DNA of 64,000 bases. It comes from Antitrichia curtipendula. Lineage: Eukaryota; Streptophyta; Bryopsida; Hypnales; Leucodontaceae. Positions 1 to 12,144 of the stretch are shown here, one piece after another (position 1 is the stretch's first letter; the number at the start of each line of letters is the position of its first letter). The stretch is from the NCBI GenBank assembly GCA_951230915.1, contig OX579639.1, positions 21,390,001 through 21,454,000 of the forward strand, given 5' to 3'. The notes under the pieces were generated by a model. It did not search any database. It was not told the origin of the DNA and saw only the letters and a program-made list of their open reading frames with translations. The translations under genes were made by a program, and so were the position numbers.

Positions 1-629
1 TATTTGGATTAGTGTTGAAAAAATTATGGACAATCTTGTTTTTCAGGCAATCTAAATCCTTTCTAAAAAGAATCATTTATAGATTTTATTTTTTAATGCA
101 ATTTTTATAATTTTTCAAAAAACAATTGTTAGGCAAGGTTAAGTTTGCTTGCTAGAACAATCTCACCGTTGTGATTATTGTGTTTCATTTCCATCTTAGA
201 AATATTAACAGTTTAGTTTTCTCTTCATTTTTCAAACCTACATCTATTTAATAATTTTTTAATGAGTGAAAATTAAGTGTTTTTATTGTTGAATTTTTTT
301 CTTAGATTTTCAACTCAATTCTTCAACATAAAAAATTTAAAATTTAAAATCAGTATTGCAAAAAATTTAAGTTAAGAAGATGTAAAGTCAAAGAATCTAA
401 TTAAGCAAGGTGTAAAAAAAACTTGTTTTCTTCACTTTAAATACAAATATCTTACAATCTATGCTGTCAAAGTTTTTGAAATTTTTTCCAAACATTCTTA
501 TACTAGTGTAGTACAAGATCATGTAGTTAGTTATGTAAAAAAAAATTAAAGTTTTTTGCTCAGTGCAATAGAAATGGCAGTTTTTGATTGTTTTTTGATG
601 GAAAAAGGCCTTGGGACTTTAGGGGTTAA
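1..629. mobile_element. TTAA-bounded miniature element (family A), cut by window edge
   Basis: This is the right part of a dispersed repeat that recurs at 1412, 33372 and 41851. Shared landmarks are a stretch on leaving a 'gatgagaaagttatggacaatctt'-like core, 'aatctcaccgtt', and a terminal 'gatggaaaaaggcc'. It ends with CTTTAGGGGTTAA at 617-629, the reverse complement of the left ends of the other copies. There is no coding capacity. The left end lies outside the window. The family relationship is seen by eye and the superfamily is uncertain. Confidence 0.7.
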
Positions 630-1411
630 TTCTTTGTTTTGCCTAATATTTTTTCTATTAATATTAATAATAATAAATTTAATTAATGACTATCTAAAAC
701 TGTTATAACTTCATATCAATGTAGAAGATGATTGCAAAGCATTTTTCATCCAATTCTTATTTGGGAGTTGTTTGAATGGAAGTTCTTTTGGATGATAGTG
801 GAAATTGCCTCATGAGGTATTTCTGACCTTTTAATACATGAAGATGCAACAAAAACAAATCACAAGATACGTTATTCTAGTGTAATTTGGAAACTTATTG
901 TTCTTTGCTCTAAATTCAAAGTTTTTACATAGAAAATGATAAATTTTGAAATTATGCTCAACTAATGAAATGAAGGTCATCAATTCTATATCCTTCTTCA
1001 ATTTGAAAATTTCAGAAATTTCAGAAATTAAATACTTATTACAATTAAAATTGTGGACATCTCTTCATTGTCTATTCATTTCTATTTATAGAGTGCCAAG
1101 AAAATTTTATTTGCATTATGATGTTCTTCACTAAAATATAAGCTCAGGTGGAATATTCAGACTTTTTGAGATAATTTTCTATTTGATATGATTTTTCTTT
1201 ACTTTTTATTCAAAAAATATTAAGAAATTCAGTCTTTTGTGAAAAAATCTAAAATTTGTGTGACATAAAAAAGACATGTGCTTTCATCTCTAAGAAAAAA
1301 AAATAAAAAATCCTCATAATTTTTCAACCCAAACCATTCCTTCAACAGGGATTCACTGCTTTGAATATTTTCATTTAGCTCACCTAATCAATAGTGATTA
1401 TTCAATTTTCC
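630..1411. other. AT-rich intergenic DNA
   Basis: I see no gene, RNA or clear repeat here. The only open frame (946-1134) is AT-driven, low in information and resembles no family I know. Confidence 0.5.
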
Positions 1412-2325
1412 TTAACCCCTAAAGGAATGTTTGTCCCCTCGGGGGACAATTTGGATCATGGTAGGTTCCTACAACCTCAATTTTTAGTAAATTTTTTTGA
1501 GGATGTGCAGTTTTGCAAGAGCTTTGTGGATATATAATTTTTATTTCAATTGGTGCCCAAGAGATAAAGTTATGGCACAATAAGCCCAAAATGGAGGTTG
1601 GTGGGCAACACAAAAAAATCACAAAAATTCAAAATAAACTTAATTTTGTTTTTTTTCTAAAACTATATATTTTTGTCTACATTTGAAGCTTTGATTCATT
1701 CTATTTGGACTCGTGATGAGAAAGTTATGAACAATCTTAGTTTTTTGGGCAATCTAAGCATCTTCTTGAAAAAATAACTTATAGGATTTATTTTTTAATG
1801 CAATTTTTACAGTTTTCCAGAAAAAATTGCTAGACAGGGTTCTATTTGCTTGTTAGAACAATCTCACCGTTGGAATTATTGTATTTCAATTTCATCTTAG
1901 AGCTATTAATGATTTAGTTTTTCCCTCAATCTTGAATCTACTTCTACTTTACAAATGAGTAAAAATTAGGTTTTCTTTTCTTGGATTTTTTTCCTAGATT
2001 CTCAACTCAATTATTCAACATAAAAACTTAGAAAATCAAAATTGATAGTACAAAAAATTTAAGTTAAGAAGATTCAAAGCCCAAAATTTTAGTCAAGCAA
2101 GGTGCAAAATTACTTGTTTTCTTCACTTTGGATGCAAATATCTTACAATCTATGTGGTCAGAGTTTCTGAAGTTTCTTGCATACATTCTTCTACTAGTCT
2201 ATTATAAGATTCTACGGTTAGATATGCCAAAGAAAACAACTTTTAAAGTTTTTTGCTCTTTGCAATAGAAATGGCAGTTTTGAGTGTGTTTTGATGGAGA
2301 AAAGGCCTCGGTCCTTTAGTAGTTA
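1412..2325 (+). mobile_element. TTAA-bounded miniature element (family A), near full length
   Basis: It starts with TTAACCCCTAAAGG at 1412. It ends near 2325 with 'ggtcctttagtagttag', a decayed version of the inverted end. The interior matches the 41851-42665 copy almost throughout, including the 'tgtcccct..gggacaattt' left subterminal block and the 'gatggagaaaaggcctcgg' right block. It has no transposase frame. It is non-autonomous and about 0.9 kb long. Confidence 0.75.
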
Positions 2326-2742
2326 GCCAAAGCAACTCTTTAATAAATCTTGTCTGAAATAATACACGGAAAAGCAATTTTGATTCCATAATTCTCATTT
2401 CCATATTCATCTTCATTTTTTAATAATAAATGCGTTATTGTGAGAAATTATAACTCAATGTTCACAGCTCCACATATCAATTCAAAGCTTAACCAGCCTT
2501 GTCAATACCATTCAGTCTATGTGGCATGACAATTAATATTTATCTTGTCAATATTAGGGCCGCTTCACATTCAGTTAGTGGAAGTGGCAGGGGGGTGCAT
2601 GAAGCAGGCTCTCTCATTGGCCAGTTATGTTATTCATGTTATGCATTGGATGAAAAATTTGTAGAGTTGGCATGCCACTTGTCGTGGTTGTCCCACGGCA
2701 GAGAGTTGTCATTTTCCTTTAAGGGTTGATTGCATTTTGGGT
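2326..2742. other. Intergenic DNA, nothing recognised
   Basis: Mixed-composition spacer between two transposons. A 76-codon open frame at 2499-2729 has no recognisable domain and is probably chance. Confidence 0.4.
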
Positions 2743-3049
2743 TAAAGGTAGGAGGCTCTTAAAGCAAACCTTTAAGAGTTGATTGCATTTTCAGGGAAGC
2801 TAAACTCCTTCAAACAATTTTCAGTAAATTTGACTAGGAAGAAAAATGGAATTGGCATCTAATCCAAGTCGTTTCATATTTTTTGGAGCTTTGTGGAATT
2901 AATTACAAATTGTTGAAGTTGAAATGCAATGGTTTTAAAAGCGCCCCTCTCCTGAAATGTACAATGCTGGTACATTGAAGAAAGTAAAATGTACCTCTGT
3001 GTTAGAGGTTGCTTTTAGAGCCAAGTTGTTTTTAGAGACACCTATCTTA
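2743..3049 (+). mobile_element. TA-bounded miniature element (family C)
   Basis: The left end reads AAAGGTAGGAGGCTCTTA and the right end CACCTATCTTA, its imperfect reverse complement. The interior has the family landmarks: 'ggcatctaatccaagtcgtt', then a short palindromic segment around 'aatgtacaatgctggtacatt'. Related copies lie at 3914, 23011, 26059, 34332, 34686 and, reversed, 38714. It is about 300 bp long and non-coding. Confidence 0.75.
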
Positions 3050-3177
3050 CACATGGCTTTTTGTCTCTTGGATAGTTGTACCTTAACAACAATGTTCTCT
3101 CTACCTTCACATCACTTTCGGTCTTCTAGGTCACTTGATAATCCTATATTGCTTACTAAATTTTTTATTAGTTTCTC

Positions 3178-3772
3178 TTAACCCCTAAACGTCTGGAGTC
3201 TTCTCCAGAATTAACCATTTGGGAAAAAACATTATAAAGTACTATTTGGAAGAATATTTTGGAATTGATACTCAATTGAAAGTTGTAGGTTTTTTGAATT
3301 CTAGATTCCATCCAAACAGTTAGATTCACCAATGCTAATACCAATACTTTTTCTTTTATGAATTTTGAAAGGAAAATATTAAAACTCCTTCAAAAGTTGA
3401 TTACAAGCAAAATATTATCATGTTTGGAGTTAAATTTGTTGGAATGGATTTGAAAGGAGGTTCTCTTAGCATGGTGATTTTTTTTCTAATTTCTGTGTTC
3501 TTTACATCTATGACTTCATTTTTGCAAATCTAGTTTTGAATTAGAGTCAATGCAATTTTGATTTGGTCAACCAGTTGACATACTTTCACATTTGTAATTT
3601 CAAGAAAATATGTATTCTAGTAATACCAAATCCAACCGATAGATAGGACAAAAACTTGATAAAGTATCTCCACAAATTAGGATGACTGTCATCCAAGGAG
3701 CAACGAGAAAGAAATAAGAATATAAATATCTTCGTTGTCAAGAAATTGGACGCCGGAGCGCTTAAGGGTTAA
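3178..3772. mobile_element. TTAA-bounded miniature element
   Basis: The left end is TTAACCCCTAAACGTCTGG. The right end is the diverged reverse complement (CGCTTAAGGGTTAA, ending at 3772). It is about 595 bp long. The interior differs from family A, so this is probably a separate subfamily using the same termini. No coding frame. Confidence 0.55.
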
Positions 3773-3913
3773 GTGTGCTTAAGAAGTGTTTCATTAAGAT
3801 ATGAAAGCCTTTGAAGGCATCTTCAAAGTAATTTTGTTCCTTGTAGCAAACAATTACAGATAGCAGATGTGACTTCGCTAGGATATGGTTCAAAGATTAG
3901 GTACATTGCATTG

Positions 3914-4234
3914 TTAAGGTAACAAGTACAGAAATCGCCCACCTAAGAGCTGAAACTGAATTTTGGGAAGGCAAAACTTCTTGAAATATTTTTCAGTAAA
4001 TTTTCCTTGAAAGGGAAGTGGATTTGGCATCTAACCTAAGTCGTTTCATATTTTTTTGAAGCTTTTTGAAATTAGTTATGAAAATTTGAAGTTGAATTGG
4101 CATAGGGCTCCAAAATCGTCCACCCCTGAAATGTACACTGTTTGTACATCAGTGAAGGCTATGAAAAAACAGCATGTACATTTTACAGATGGGTGGTTCT
4201 TAAGCCCGAACTATTCTTGGACCTGTTATCTTAG
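3914..4234 (+). mobile_element. TA-bounded miniature element (family C)
   Basis: The interior matches the 23011 copy closely ('cgcccacctaagagc', 'cagtaaattttccttgaaag', 'aagtcgtttcatatttttt'). It carries a decayed internal palindrome with 'tgtacactgtttgtaca'. The ends are degenerate (TTAAGGTAACAAG at left, ACCTGTTATCTTA at right). The open frame at 4056-4277 is a by-product of the repeat. Confidence 0.65.
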
Positions 4235-5506
4235 TGATTTGTATTGTGCTGTTTTTGTAATTAGAAGGAGCCTTTGAATTTTTTGAATTTTATGAGCACC
4301 TTAGCGTTTTAATTGGGTTTAGAAAAATTATATATGTTTGGTAAACTCTCTCTAAAAGTATAAATACTGTATTGTATGGATTCATGTAATGACTCCATAC
4401 TGAGTCATGTTGTATAGAATTCTGTGAGCATTGGTTGCTTGTTTGCACAGTTACAAATGGAAGTTAATAGTTCTGAAGGTAGAGGTTACAACAAAGATGA
4501 CAATTGTTATCACAAAGGAGCCACCTAAGAAGAAAATCAAGAAATCAGCTTCAAAATCAAAAAAAAAAATCAACCTAATAAATTTGTAGAAAGTCAAATT
4601 GAGAAAGTGAAGCAAAGAGGGCCATGGAAGGAGCATTGAATTATTCATCTAATCAACATTCAAAGAGACCTTGTAGTTGTGTTTTTGGTTCTTCCTAAAC
4701 AAGGTTAGCGCTTCATTTACTAATAAGTCATGCATTAGGGAGCTTCAGACTATAAGTGACTCTCATTGTGAGATTTGAGGCTACTTTTATGTTCAAAGGT
4801 GGCAATCGTGAGTATTGAATAGATTAGTTTCTTCAAGTAAGTTATGGTTTAAAAGATATAAGGATACTTGGGTTCAAACGTAGGTGAAGCTCAAAGTATG
4901 TGTTATTTATTGACTTTTCACAAACTTCTTCATTGTATATTTTCTAATTTGTTTTTACTATGCTAACTAGAGCAAAGTGCATGCTAGACTTGCATCTATG
5001 TGTCCAAATTTCAACAAAGACTTGAAAGCCTCCAAAAAAAATGGACAACTATTTATAAGGACTATAAATGCAGTAAAGCCTCCTCCAATAGTGACAGGTC
5101 TAATAGGTATAAGTGATTTTTATTGGTTGATGAATAGATGTCCATCAAAACAAATGTGGTATCTCATGCACATAGTAGTACTCATGAACTTGATGGCATT
5201 CCTCCTATTTCTACAATGCCACAAGAAAATACAAAAAGAACATTGGACAAATGCAAGAAAGAAGATTCATTGGTCCATAAGTGCTTCAATTGAAAGAAGT
5301 TAGAAGTAGTAGGAAGTTTTTACTTGAGACCTTCCAAGCAAATGAGTTTACTAAAGTGGACCTATTATGTAGTATACAAGAGACCATAGCAAAACTAATA
5401 GAGAAGTTGTGAGGTTATATTATGTCTCATATTTTGATCTTATGTTACATTAAAATTGAAGAGTTAACATATTTTGTCTAACATACAATTACTTTGACAT
5501 GTTATT
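4235..5506. other. Unassigned intergenic DNA with a decayed-looking open stretch
   Basis: A 108-codon open frame at 4977-5303 is the longest in this part. It lacks a recognisable domain, and its surroundings have frequent stops in all frames. It may be a remnant of a transposon-encoded protein, but I cannot name one. Confidence 0.3.
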
Positions 5507-5900
5507 TTAACCCCTAAAGGACCAAGCTACGTTTTTTGGCAACATAGAAATTTTGGGTAGGTAGATATGACTAGAGATTTCTATGTTTTTGGCCCAAAAT
5601 TTAATAGAACGTGTGGATGAGGAATATCTTTGATGTGCACTAAAATTTAGGACATTTGGAAATATGAGTCAAAAGTTATGGCCTAATGTGTGTGTTCTTG
5701 TAAATGGGTAGTTCGACGGACTGATAAAAAAAATTCACTTTTATCCAAAACAAAAATTTGAAATTGATTTTCTAGGTTTATGTATATGTAGAAAGCTTTA
5801 ATCAATCCATTTTGATCAATTAGTCAAAAGTTATGAGGAATTTTAGATTGCGGACAATTATGGATTCCCTACTGTAATGTAAACTTTGAAGTCCTTTATT
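5507..5900. mobile_element. TTAA-bounded element, left end only
   Basis: It begins TTAACCCCTAAAGGACC and continues with a block ('cgttttttggcaacata', 'catttggaaatatgagtcaaaagttat') that is the reverse-orientation match of the right half of the 36287-36722 element. Further in it resembles the core of family A. No right end was found, so it is truncated or chimeric. Confidence 0.55.
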
Positions 5901-6131
5901 TTATTCAATTTTCAATATTTTTGGAAAAATAAATAAATACATAGGATATAGATTGTTCTTAAAACTATCACAACAATTGAGATTGAAAATTTTCAATTCC
6001 ATATAACTAAATTCATAACAATTTAGTATTTTGAATCATTCTCTACTTCTTTCTATTTCCTATTTTTTTCCTATATTTTGTACAATTCCAAATGATCTCA
6101 AAATTTTCAAGCATCTAGCCAACTTACCTTG

Positions 6132-6292
6132 TATTGTATATGATATATTGTATATGATATATTGTATATGATATATTGTATATGATATATTGTATATGAT
6201 ATATTGTATATGATATATTGTATATGATATATTGTATATGATATATTGTATATGATATATTGTATATGATATATTGTATATGATATATTGTG
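6132..6292. repeat. 14-bp minisatellite
   Basis: About eleven near-perfect tandem copies of a 14-bp unit, TATTGTATATGATA. The last copies degrade to 'attgtgtatggcat'. The 63-codon antisense frame across it (repeating Ile-Tyr-His/Asn) only reflects the unit and is not a gene. Confidence 0.95.
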
Positions 6293-9200
6293 TATGGCAT
6301 ACTATATATGAACATGACTTTGTCTTAGTTAATGTTTCAAAAAATATTTTGACATCTCAATTGATGTTTTAAAAATATGTGGATCAGTGGATGTCTTAGT
6401 TGACATTGCAAAATGTCCAGACGTCTGAGTTATTGTCACATGGTGAACTCTCATCACCTTCAAAGACCATGTTTTGGGAGACTTCTTTTCAAATCTTGTT
6501 GAAATCACAACATATTTTTTATGATTTTCCACATTTCGGGACATGTCCATTTTAATGGATGTTTTGGACATCCATGTAGACAAGGTTGACATCCAAAAAA
6601 ACATACCTAGCCTTTTATAAGCTTGTAAAAAAAAGTGGATTTCTTAGTGATCGATAGTATTTTGTAACTTACAAGACCTTCCACGTTGTCTCTTGACACT
6701 AACATTGTCAATGAAATCATCAGGCACTTGTTCACTCATCTTGGTGACTAATACTTTCCCCCAGAGGGGAGGTATTTAGGAAAATTTATTTGGCAACATG
6801 TAGACAAAGATATGGTCTTTTTATTCATGTCGCCAAAAATTTAGAAAATAATTCCAAATAATATATTGTACCAAAAATAAGAGAAGGAAAACTATAACAA
6901 ATATAGGGTCATAATTAATTTGACCCATTGATTTTTTAAGATCTATTTTATCATCAACAATAAGTATCCTAGGCTAAGATTGAAGGTAGGATCTGTATTC
7001 CTGCCTGTAATTTGAAAACGAAGAGTAGATGAAACTTCTGCATGAAGTAGTCAATCCTCTACAATAACGATCATCTTCATTTTCATCCCACAATTGTGGC
7101 TTATTCTTGTCTAGGGTTGGATTAAGGTATGTTTTGTGGCAGCTTCCAAAAGCTTTGTTGTTGCAATTTTTGGTATCCATTGCCTCCTTGTGAACATTTG
7201 GAAGCAAGTGTGATTTTAATTGAGGTTGTACAAATCAAAAAGCAGTTTTGTTTGAGTTCAAGACAACATAGCTGATTGGTTAACCTTATGGATGTTGGAT
7301 GATGAGGCTTAAATGCTGGAGCTTTTTGACAAGGTCACAGCATTGAGGTTTGAAACTCTAGCAATGTTAAGGATGCAATCATCAAAGATTTGAGGTTCCA
7401 TTCTTGCACCCTTCTTCTATTTTGTTTTAGAGTTTGTTTTGTTTGCGTGTTCTTCTTATTTCTAGTCTTCATTGCGGTCATTGCACAGTTTTTGAATTGA
7501 TCTCCTTGCAATTAAATAGGAGATCGTTTCCACTCACTCCCTAGCGCAAAATTAAGATGTTTCTTCTTCTTCTTTCTGTGTTGCAAGACATGGAGTGATG
7601 GAGGTGAATGCTGCCTAACCTAAATCCATGAACTTTAAACAATTGCATCCACTTGGACGGGATCTCAGCAAACATGTTGTTGCCATTGTCCTTCAGTTAG
7701 CTACCGATAGGGAAAAATGGGTGGTTCTTCAAGCAAGTTGGAGTGTGCGAGAAGGAAAAAGGTTCAATAGTTTGTCTGAGTTTGTGAATAAAGAGTGGCG
7801 CAACATTGTATTCAATTGGATCAAATATGCAACGCTGAGGTTGGCACAATTTTAGTTGGTTTAGGAGTGGTGAGCACCCTAGATATCTCGGGATCAGTAC
7901 GCGGTGGAGTGATTTGACAATATTATTTCCATTTTTTGATACACTTGGGCATCAGTGAAGCCCTTCCTTGATCAATTCCACCTTTTGCCTTTGAGAGAGC
8001 TGTCAGAGGTGGAGTTATCTCTCATCCATGTGCAATTGGAGAGTGATTGGTAGCAACATGGAGTTGTCCTAGATGCAACAAATTGGCGTGACTTCCTTCT
8101 ATTGTGGATCACTCCCTTGCAATGCACCCACCTCCTAGCTATGTAGATTTTTGAGCCTTCTTTGATCCTCCTAACTCCTCATTTTGCTCCATTGGATTTA
8201 GTTTTTTCTCTTGGTTGCAAAGTTTTGCAAAATCCTAAACCCTCATACTAATATTGCACCATAAAGCAACTCTAAACCTTCCCAGAGTTTTTAATATTTG
8301 TTTTCTACATTTTTAAAGCTTTCAAATTTTTTTGGATGTGTTTGTGAATACAACATAGCACAAATGCATGGTTAATTTGCAAGGCATTTTGTACTATTTA
8401 GTGAGTGATTTTTACGATCCACTGATGTGTATTATCTGCCCTTTAATGCTCACCTTTGTTACTCCATGCAAAAATGTATCATGCATGGTATTTGTTTACT
8501 TGCTACTTAAATGTGTTTGTTGGCCCATAGAATGTGCTTGCTACAATCATGTATTGTGGGGCCTCATGGGTTTGTTGACTTCTTCTATTTGTTTAGGTAA
8601 TCTATTGTAAACTAATAAGTCTTAGAAATATTCCAATATTTGATGTTCAATTGAGTAATGACATTGTTTGTTTTCTTGACCTAATCTTATGTGATTCTAA
8701 ATATAAATTTTGTAAATATATCCTATCCATATTTAGCGTACTTCTCTAAGTTGCCGCATCAACACTTGTTCTTGAACTTGTTGAAGTAAAAAACAAAATA
8801 ATGAAGGATCTTAACAAGGACTACATATCTAATGCTATTTTCACCGACCACGTCATGACTTATGCTTTCAAAGTTTTAGTGTATGTCTTATGTTAAGTTG
8901 AAAATGTAATTCTAAATTTTTGAATTCTAAATAAATAATGGTATGATAAATTAGCCTTTTATGCTAATTTAAAGTAAGTATATGGTATTTAAAAGTACGC
9001 CAGATTAAAAAATTTGGTGATGATATGGTCTATTTAATTCATCCCCCATTAATCAATCACACGTAATATGTAAACTACTCAAAGAATGACCTTCTCGTGA
9101 CTTTTCCAAGGCCTCCCAAGTCACCTTTTCACAACTGCAATATACGTAGCTATAGAACTCTATGACAATTATTGAGAAATAACACAAGAAAGCTTCTTCA

Positions 9201-10609
9201 ATTTTGCTTCACGTTCTTCACAAGTAATTAGCATTGTAAACCTTCAAATTCATTTTGGTAGACTTCAAATTCATTCTAATTGGCGTTGTAAACCTTTGAA
9301 AAATGCAAATATCCGCAAACCCTAAACCAATAATGAATTTGAAGTCTACCAAAATTATCAATTTTTTCCTACACATTCTTTCTCATCATTGCTCTTAAGA
9401 AAAAAAAAATTGTATTTATTTTTAAATTTTTGCAAAACAAAATAGGCAAAAAACACTTTTTGTATCTACATCTACAATTCTTTGCCCTCTATGAGAATGT
9501 CTACAATTGACAAAGTTCTAGCTAATTTTAAGTCACAACAACAATAATTATGCATGCAACCTACACAAGTGTGCGCAAATTTCAACACCTTCCATCAAAT
9601 TAATACAAAATAGAATGAATTCCATTGATGATACCATATACCACTGTTGTAGGGCAAGGTCGGCAAAAAATAATTCTAAAAACAAATGCCAAAATTTTAG
9701 AAAAGTAATTTTTTCTAAAAACAAAAAAATTGTATGATTGAAATAATATTGGCAAATTTTTTTATTTTTAGCATGTGTCAAACTTTATTTTAAAGAGATA
9801 AATAAATATTTGGCAAAGAGGTGCCAACCTTACCCTACACTTACGATATTGTTTTCTTTCCTACATCAAACTCTTGTGAACTAGCTAATTTCTTAAGAAA
9901 CAAAGCTCTAAGAGTTTAATGAAGGACATTGAAGCTATGAGTATTGATAAAGTCACAAGTACTACTATCAATAAAGTCTAGAGCACCACAACAAAATTGT
10001 GAGTATTCTACTAATAAAGATCACAAAATATCCCAAATATTGTGAAACAAAATTCTTAAAATTCTAAATTAAATTAACAAATGGAAATTCAATTGAAAAA
10101 AAAATGATTTTGTATAGGGCCTAACAAATCTAACCCCAATATATAGTAGTGGATCTCAATGTTATCACTATGGTGTATTCTTTTAGAATACTAAGTATTG
10201 CTCATAAAGATGTATACATATATGTTCATGAAGCCAATTATCAAAGGGGTTTGCACCAATTTTGAACATTTGGTTAATATCAAGACCTTAAAGTAGTTGG
10301 TTATTTTGTTGCCTATTTAACAAAGCACAAAAGATTGGTTTATTTTTACCCAATCACCACATGTGTATGTTTGCAACTTCACTAAAGCACTAACTATTTG
10401 CTAGCAGAACATTCAAATGACCTATAAAGCTGATGAAACAACTTTCAGATGTGAAGCATTTTTCCAATTCAATTCTATTTTTGAAATGATCAACAATCAC
10501 GTGAGGTTACAGTAACAATAAGACTTGAATAATAGTAAAGAACACTTTTCTAGAGAGACAAACATAAGTTGCATTTAGTGCATTTTGTTAAATATTATTG
10601 ACATTTTTA
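6293..10609. other. AT-rich intergenic DNA, nothing recognised
   Basis: I read this 4.3-kb stretch on both strands without finding a gene, RNA or well-bounded repeat. Open frames at 6329-6604 (-), 7628-7855 (+) and 8368-8610 (+) are under 95 codons and lack known motifs. The part from about 7.4 to 8.2 kb is slightly less AT-rich, but stops interrupt every frame. Confidence 0.4.
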
Positions 10610-10793
10610 TTAACCCCTAAAGATTCATGACTATCAACTTCATCAAAACACATGGAAAACTATCATTTCTAGTGTAAAGAGATATGATGGAAAAAATTTC
10701 ACCTTCAACCATAGGATTTTGCATTAGACTTGCATGAGAATGTATAGAAAATTTTTTAGACACTTTGACTATGTAGATTATGAGGAATTTTGG

Positions 10794-11617
10794 TTAACCC
10801 TTTAACGACCAGGTCGATGACTGATTACTCAAACTGGCAGATTTTCATCAATAGCAGACTGGCTATTAAGAGCAAGCCCACAGTTGACTCCCCAAACAGG
10901 GATGTCAAGTGGGGGCTTGGCTTGTGGTTATGATGGCTGCGACCGGCCTCCTCCTCTACCTCATTGCACACACCAAGAGGGGACACTAAGTGGATATTTC
11001 ATCGTACTTGACATTTGATGAATTATTTATTCAAAATTTTACATTTAATCAATGAAAAATTCAAAAGCTTTAGAAGTATGCTTCAAAGATAATCTCAACA
11101 GGAGTTGAGTGTCTCAGGAGGGAAGAAAATCTCTCTATATACACATGGGGGTGGTAGGAGGAGGAACAATCCCATGTGGGATAAGTCACTTAGAATGAGA
11201 AGGAGCTTCACTATTCATTCATGGTGAAGTTCCTTCTCATTCTAAGTGACTTATCCCACATGGGTTGTTCCTCCTCCTACCACCCCCATGTGTATATAGA
11301 GAGATTCTCTTCCCAAAGTGAGCAAAGCAAGTTTGCTATCTTCATCCTCTACTGTTTTGGACACAATGGGAAGAAACACTTCAATGCGTTTGAAGTTAAA
11401 CTTTTTTAGCCATGTTAAAGGTTGAGATTTGTTAGAACTTAGCAATTTTTAAAATCATCACAATTTGATTTTAAAACTCAAAGCAATTTCTACTCTGAAG
11501 TTGGCCTCACAGCCCCAGTCACCGTCTCTCCGTAGCTTGGGGGGCTTGCTCTAATGAAATTGCGTCAGTTTGACACTTTCTCGTAACCTGTCATCGACTT
11601 GGTCGTTAAAGGGTTAA
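10794..11617. mobile_element. TTAA-bounded element (family B) with 28-bp inverted ends, nested
   Basis: The ends are 28-bp terminal inverted repeats beginning TTAACCCTTTAACGACCA on the left, and its complement on the right, with a single mismatch. It is 824 bp long. It sits at a TTAA inside a reverse family A copy, which reads continuously across it. The centre holds a very long hairpin (listed separately). No transposase is encoded. Shared TTAA and C-rich termini suggest the same mobilising machinery as family A. Confidence 0.8.
11120..11314. repeat. Long near-perfect hairpin, about 91-bp arms
   Basis: The left arm is 11120-11211 and the right arm 11224-11314, separated by 12 bases. I count about two substitutions and one single-base indel between arms. 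Each arm includes a 'gtgtatataga' TATA-like stretch and 'ttatcccacatggg'. Open frames on either strand here (11221-11409, 11251-11445) are by-products. A transcript crossing it would form a long double-stranded stem. Confidence 0.92.
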
Positions 11618-12144
11618 AAGTGAATAGAAAGATTTTCTTGCACCTTGATCTTTGTTTTCAAAATTTGTGAAAATTGTTTTTCAAACTATTCCTATAAGTC
11701 ATTTTTTCAGGAAGATGCCTTGATTGCATAAAAAACAAAACTTTTCATAACTCTTACACATCACTAATCCAAATGGAATGAATAAAAGCTTTCTAATTAG
11801 ACAAAATATATTATCTGAGAAAAAAAATTCAATTTCAATTTTCAATTTTTACATTTTTTTCCACTATCCAGGCTTGAGCATTTTGTCAATTTTTATGCTC
11901 TGGAGGACATCATTTTTTTTCTGTCATACAGCAAATGAAATTTAAAAAAATAACATGCCCATTAATTTTGTATAGTATAATCGAAACACCTACCCAAAAT
12001 CTTAAAAGAAACATTTCATGACTTTGAACCATTAGAAATTAAATGAACTTTGAATTTTTGAGGTCAAATTTTGAAGATGCTTTAAAGTGTCCCCACCCTT
12101 AAATAATTTTCATGGATACATTAAAAATTGCAATATATACCCCT

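Larger units (their letters stand above)
10610..12144 (-). mobile_element. Reverse-oriented family A element split by a nested element
   Basis: TTAACCCCTAAAG at 10610 is followed by the reverse complement of the family A right end ('catcaaaacacatgg', 'catttctagtgtaaagag'). The match runs to 10793, is interrupted by the element at 10794-11617, and resumes at 11618 with 'aagtgaatag...ttgcacctt', then 'catcactaatccaaatggaatg'. The far end is too diverged to place exactly; 12144 is the point where the next TTAA element begins. Confidence 0.6.

Noticed and set aside
1412..1425. CCCTAAA at element ends as interstitial telomere repeats
   Set aside because: Only one CCCTAAA unit occurs per end, always inside the inverted terminus after TTAA; there is no tandem array.
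4860..4885. Possible tRNA T-arm ('gggttcaaacg')
   Set aside because: No matching acceptor, D or anticodon arms at the right spacing.
6124..6315. 63-codon minus-strand frame of repeating Ile-Tyr-His/Asn
   Set aside because: It is just the translation of the 14-bp minisatellite, whose unit does not create stops on that strand.
11251..11298. snRNA-type promoter (upstream element plus TATA) driving a small RNA gene
   Set aside because: The motif deviates from the consensus, lies within a transposon hairpin and is present in both arms; no snRNA-like sequence follows. Kept only as a speculation in the hairpin finding.
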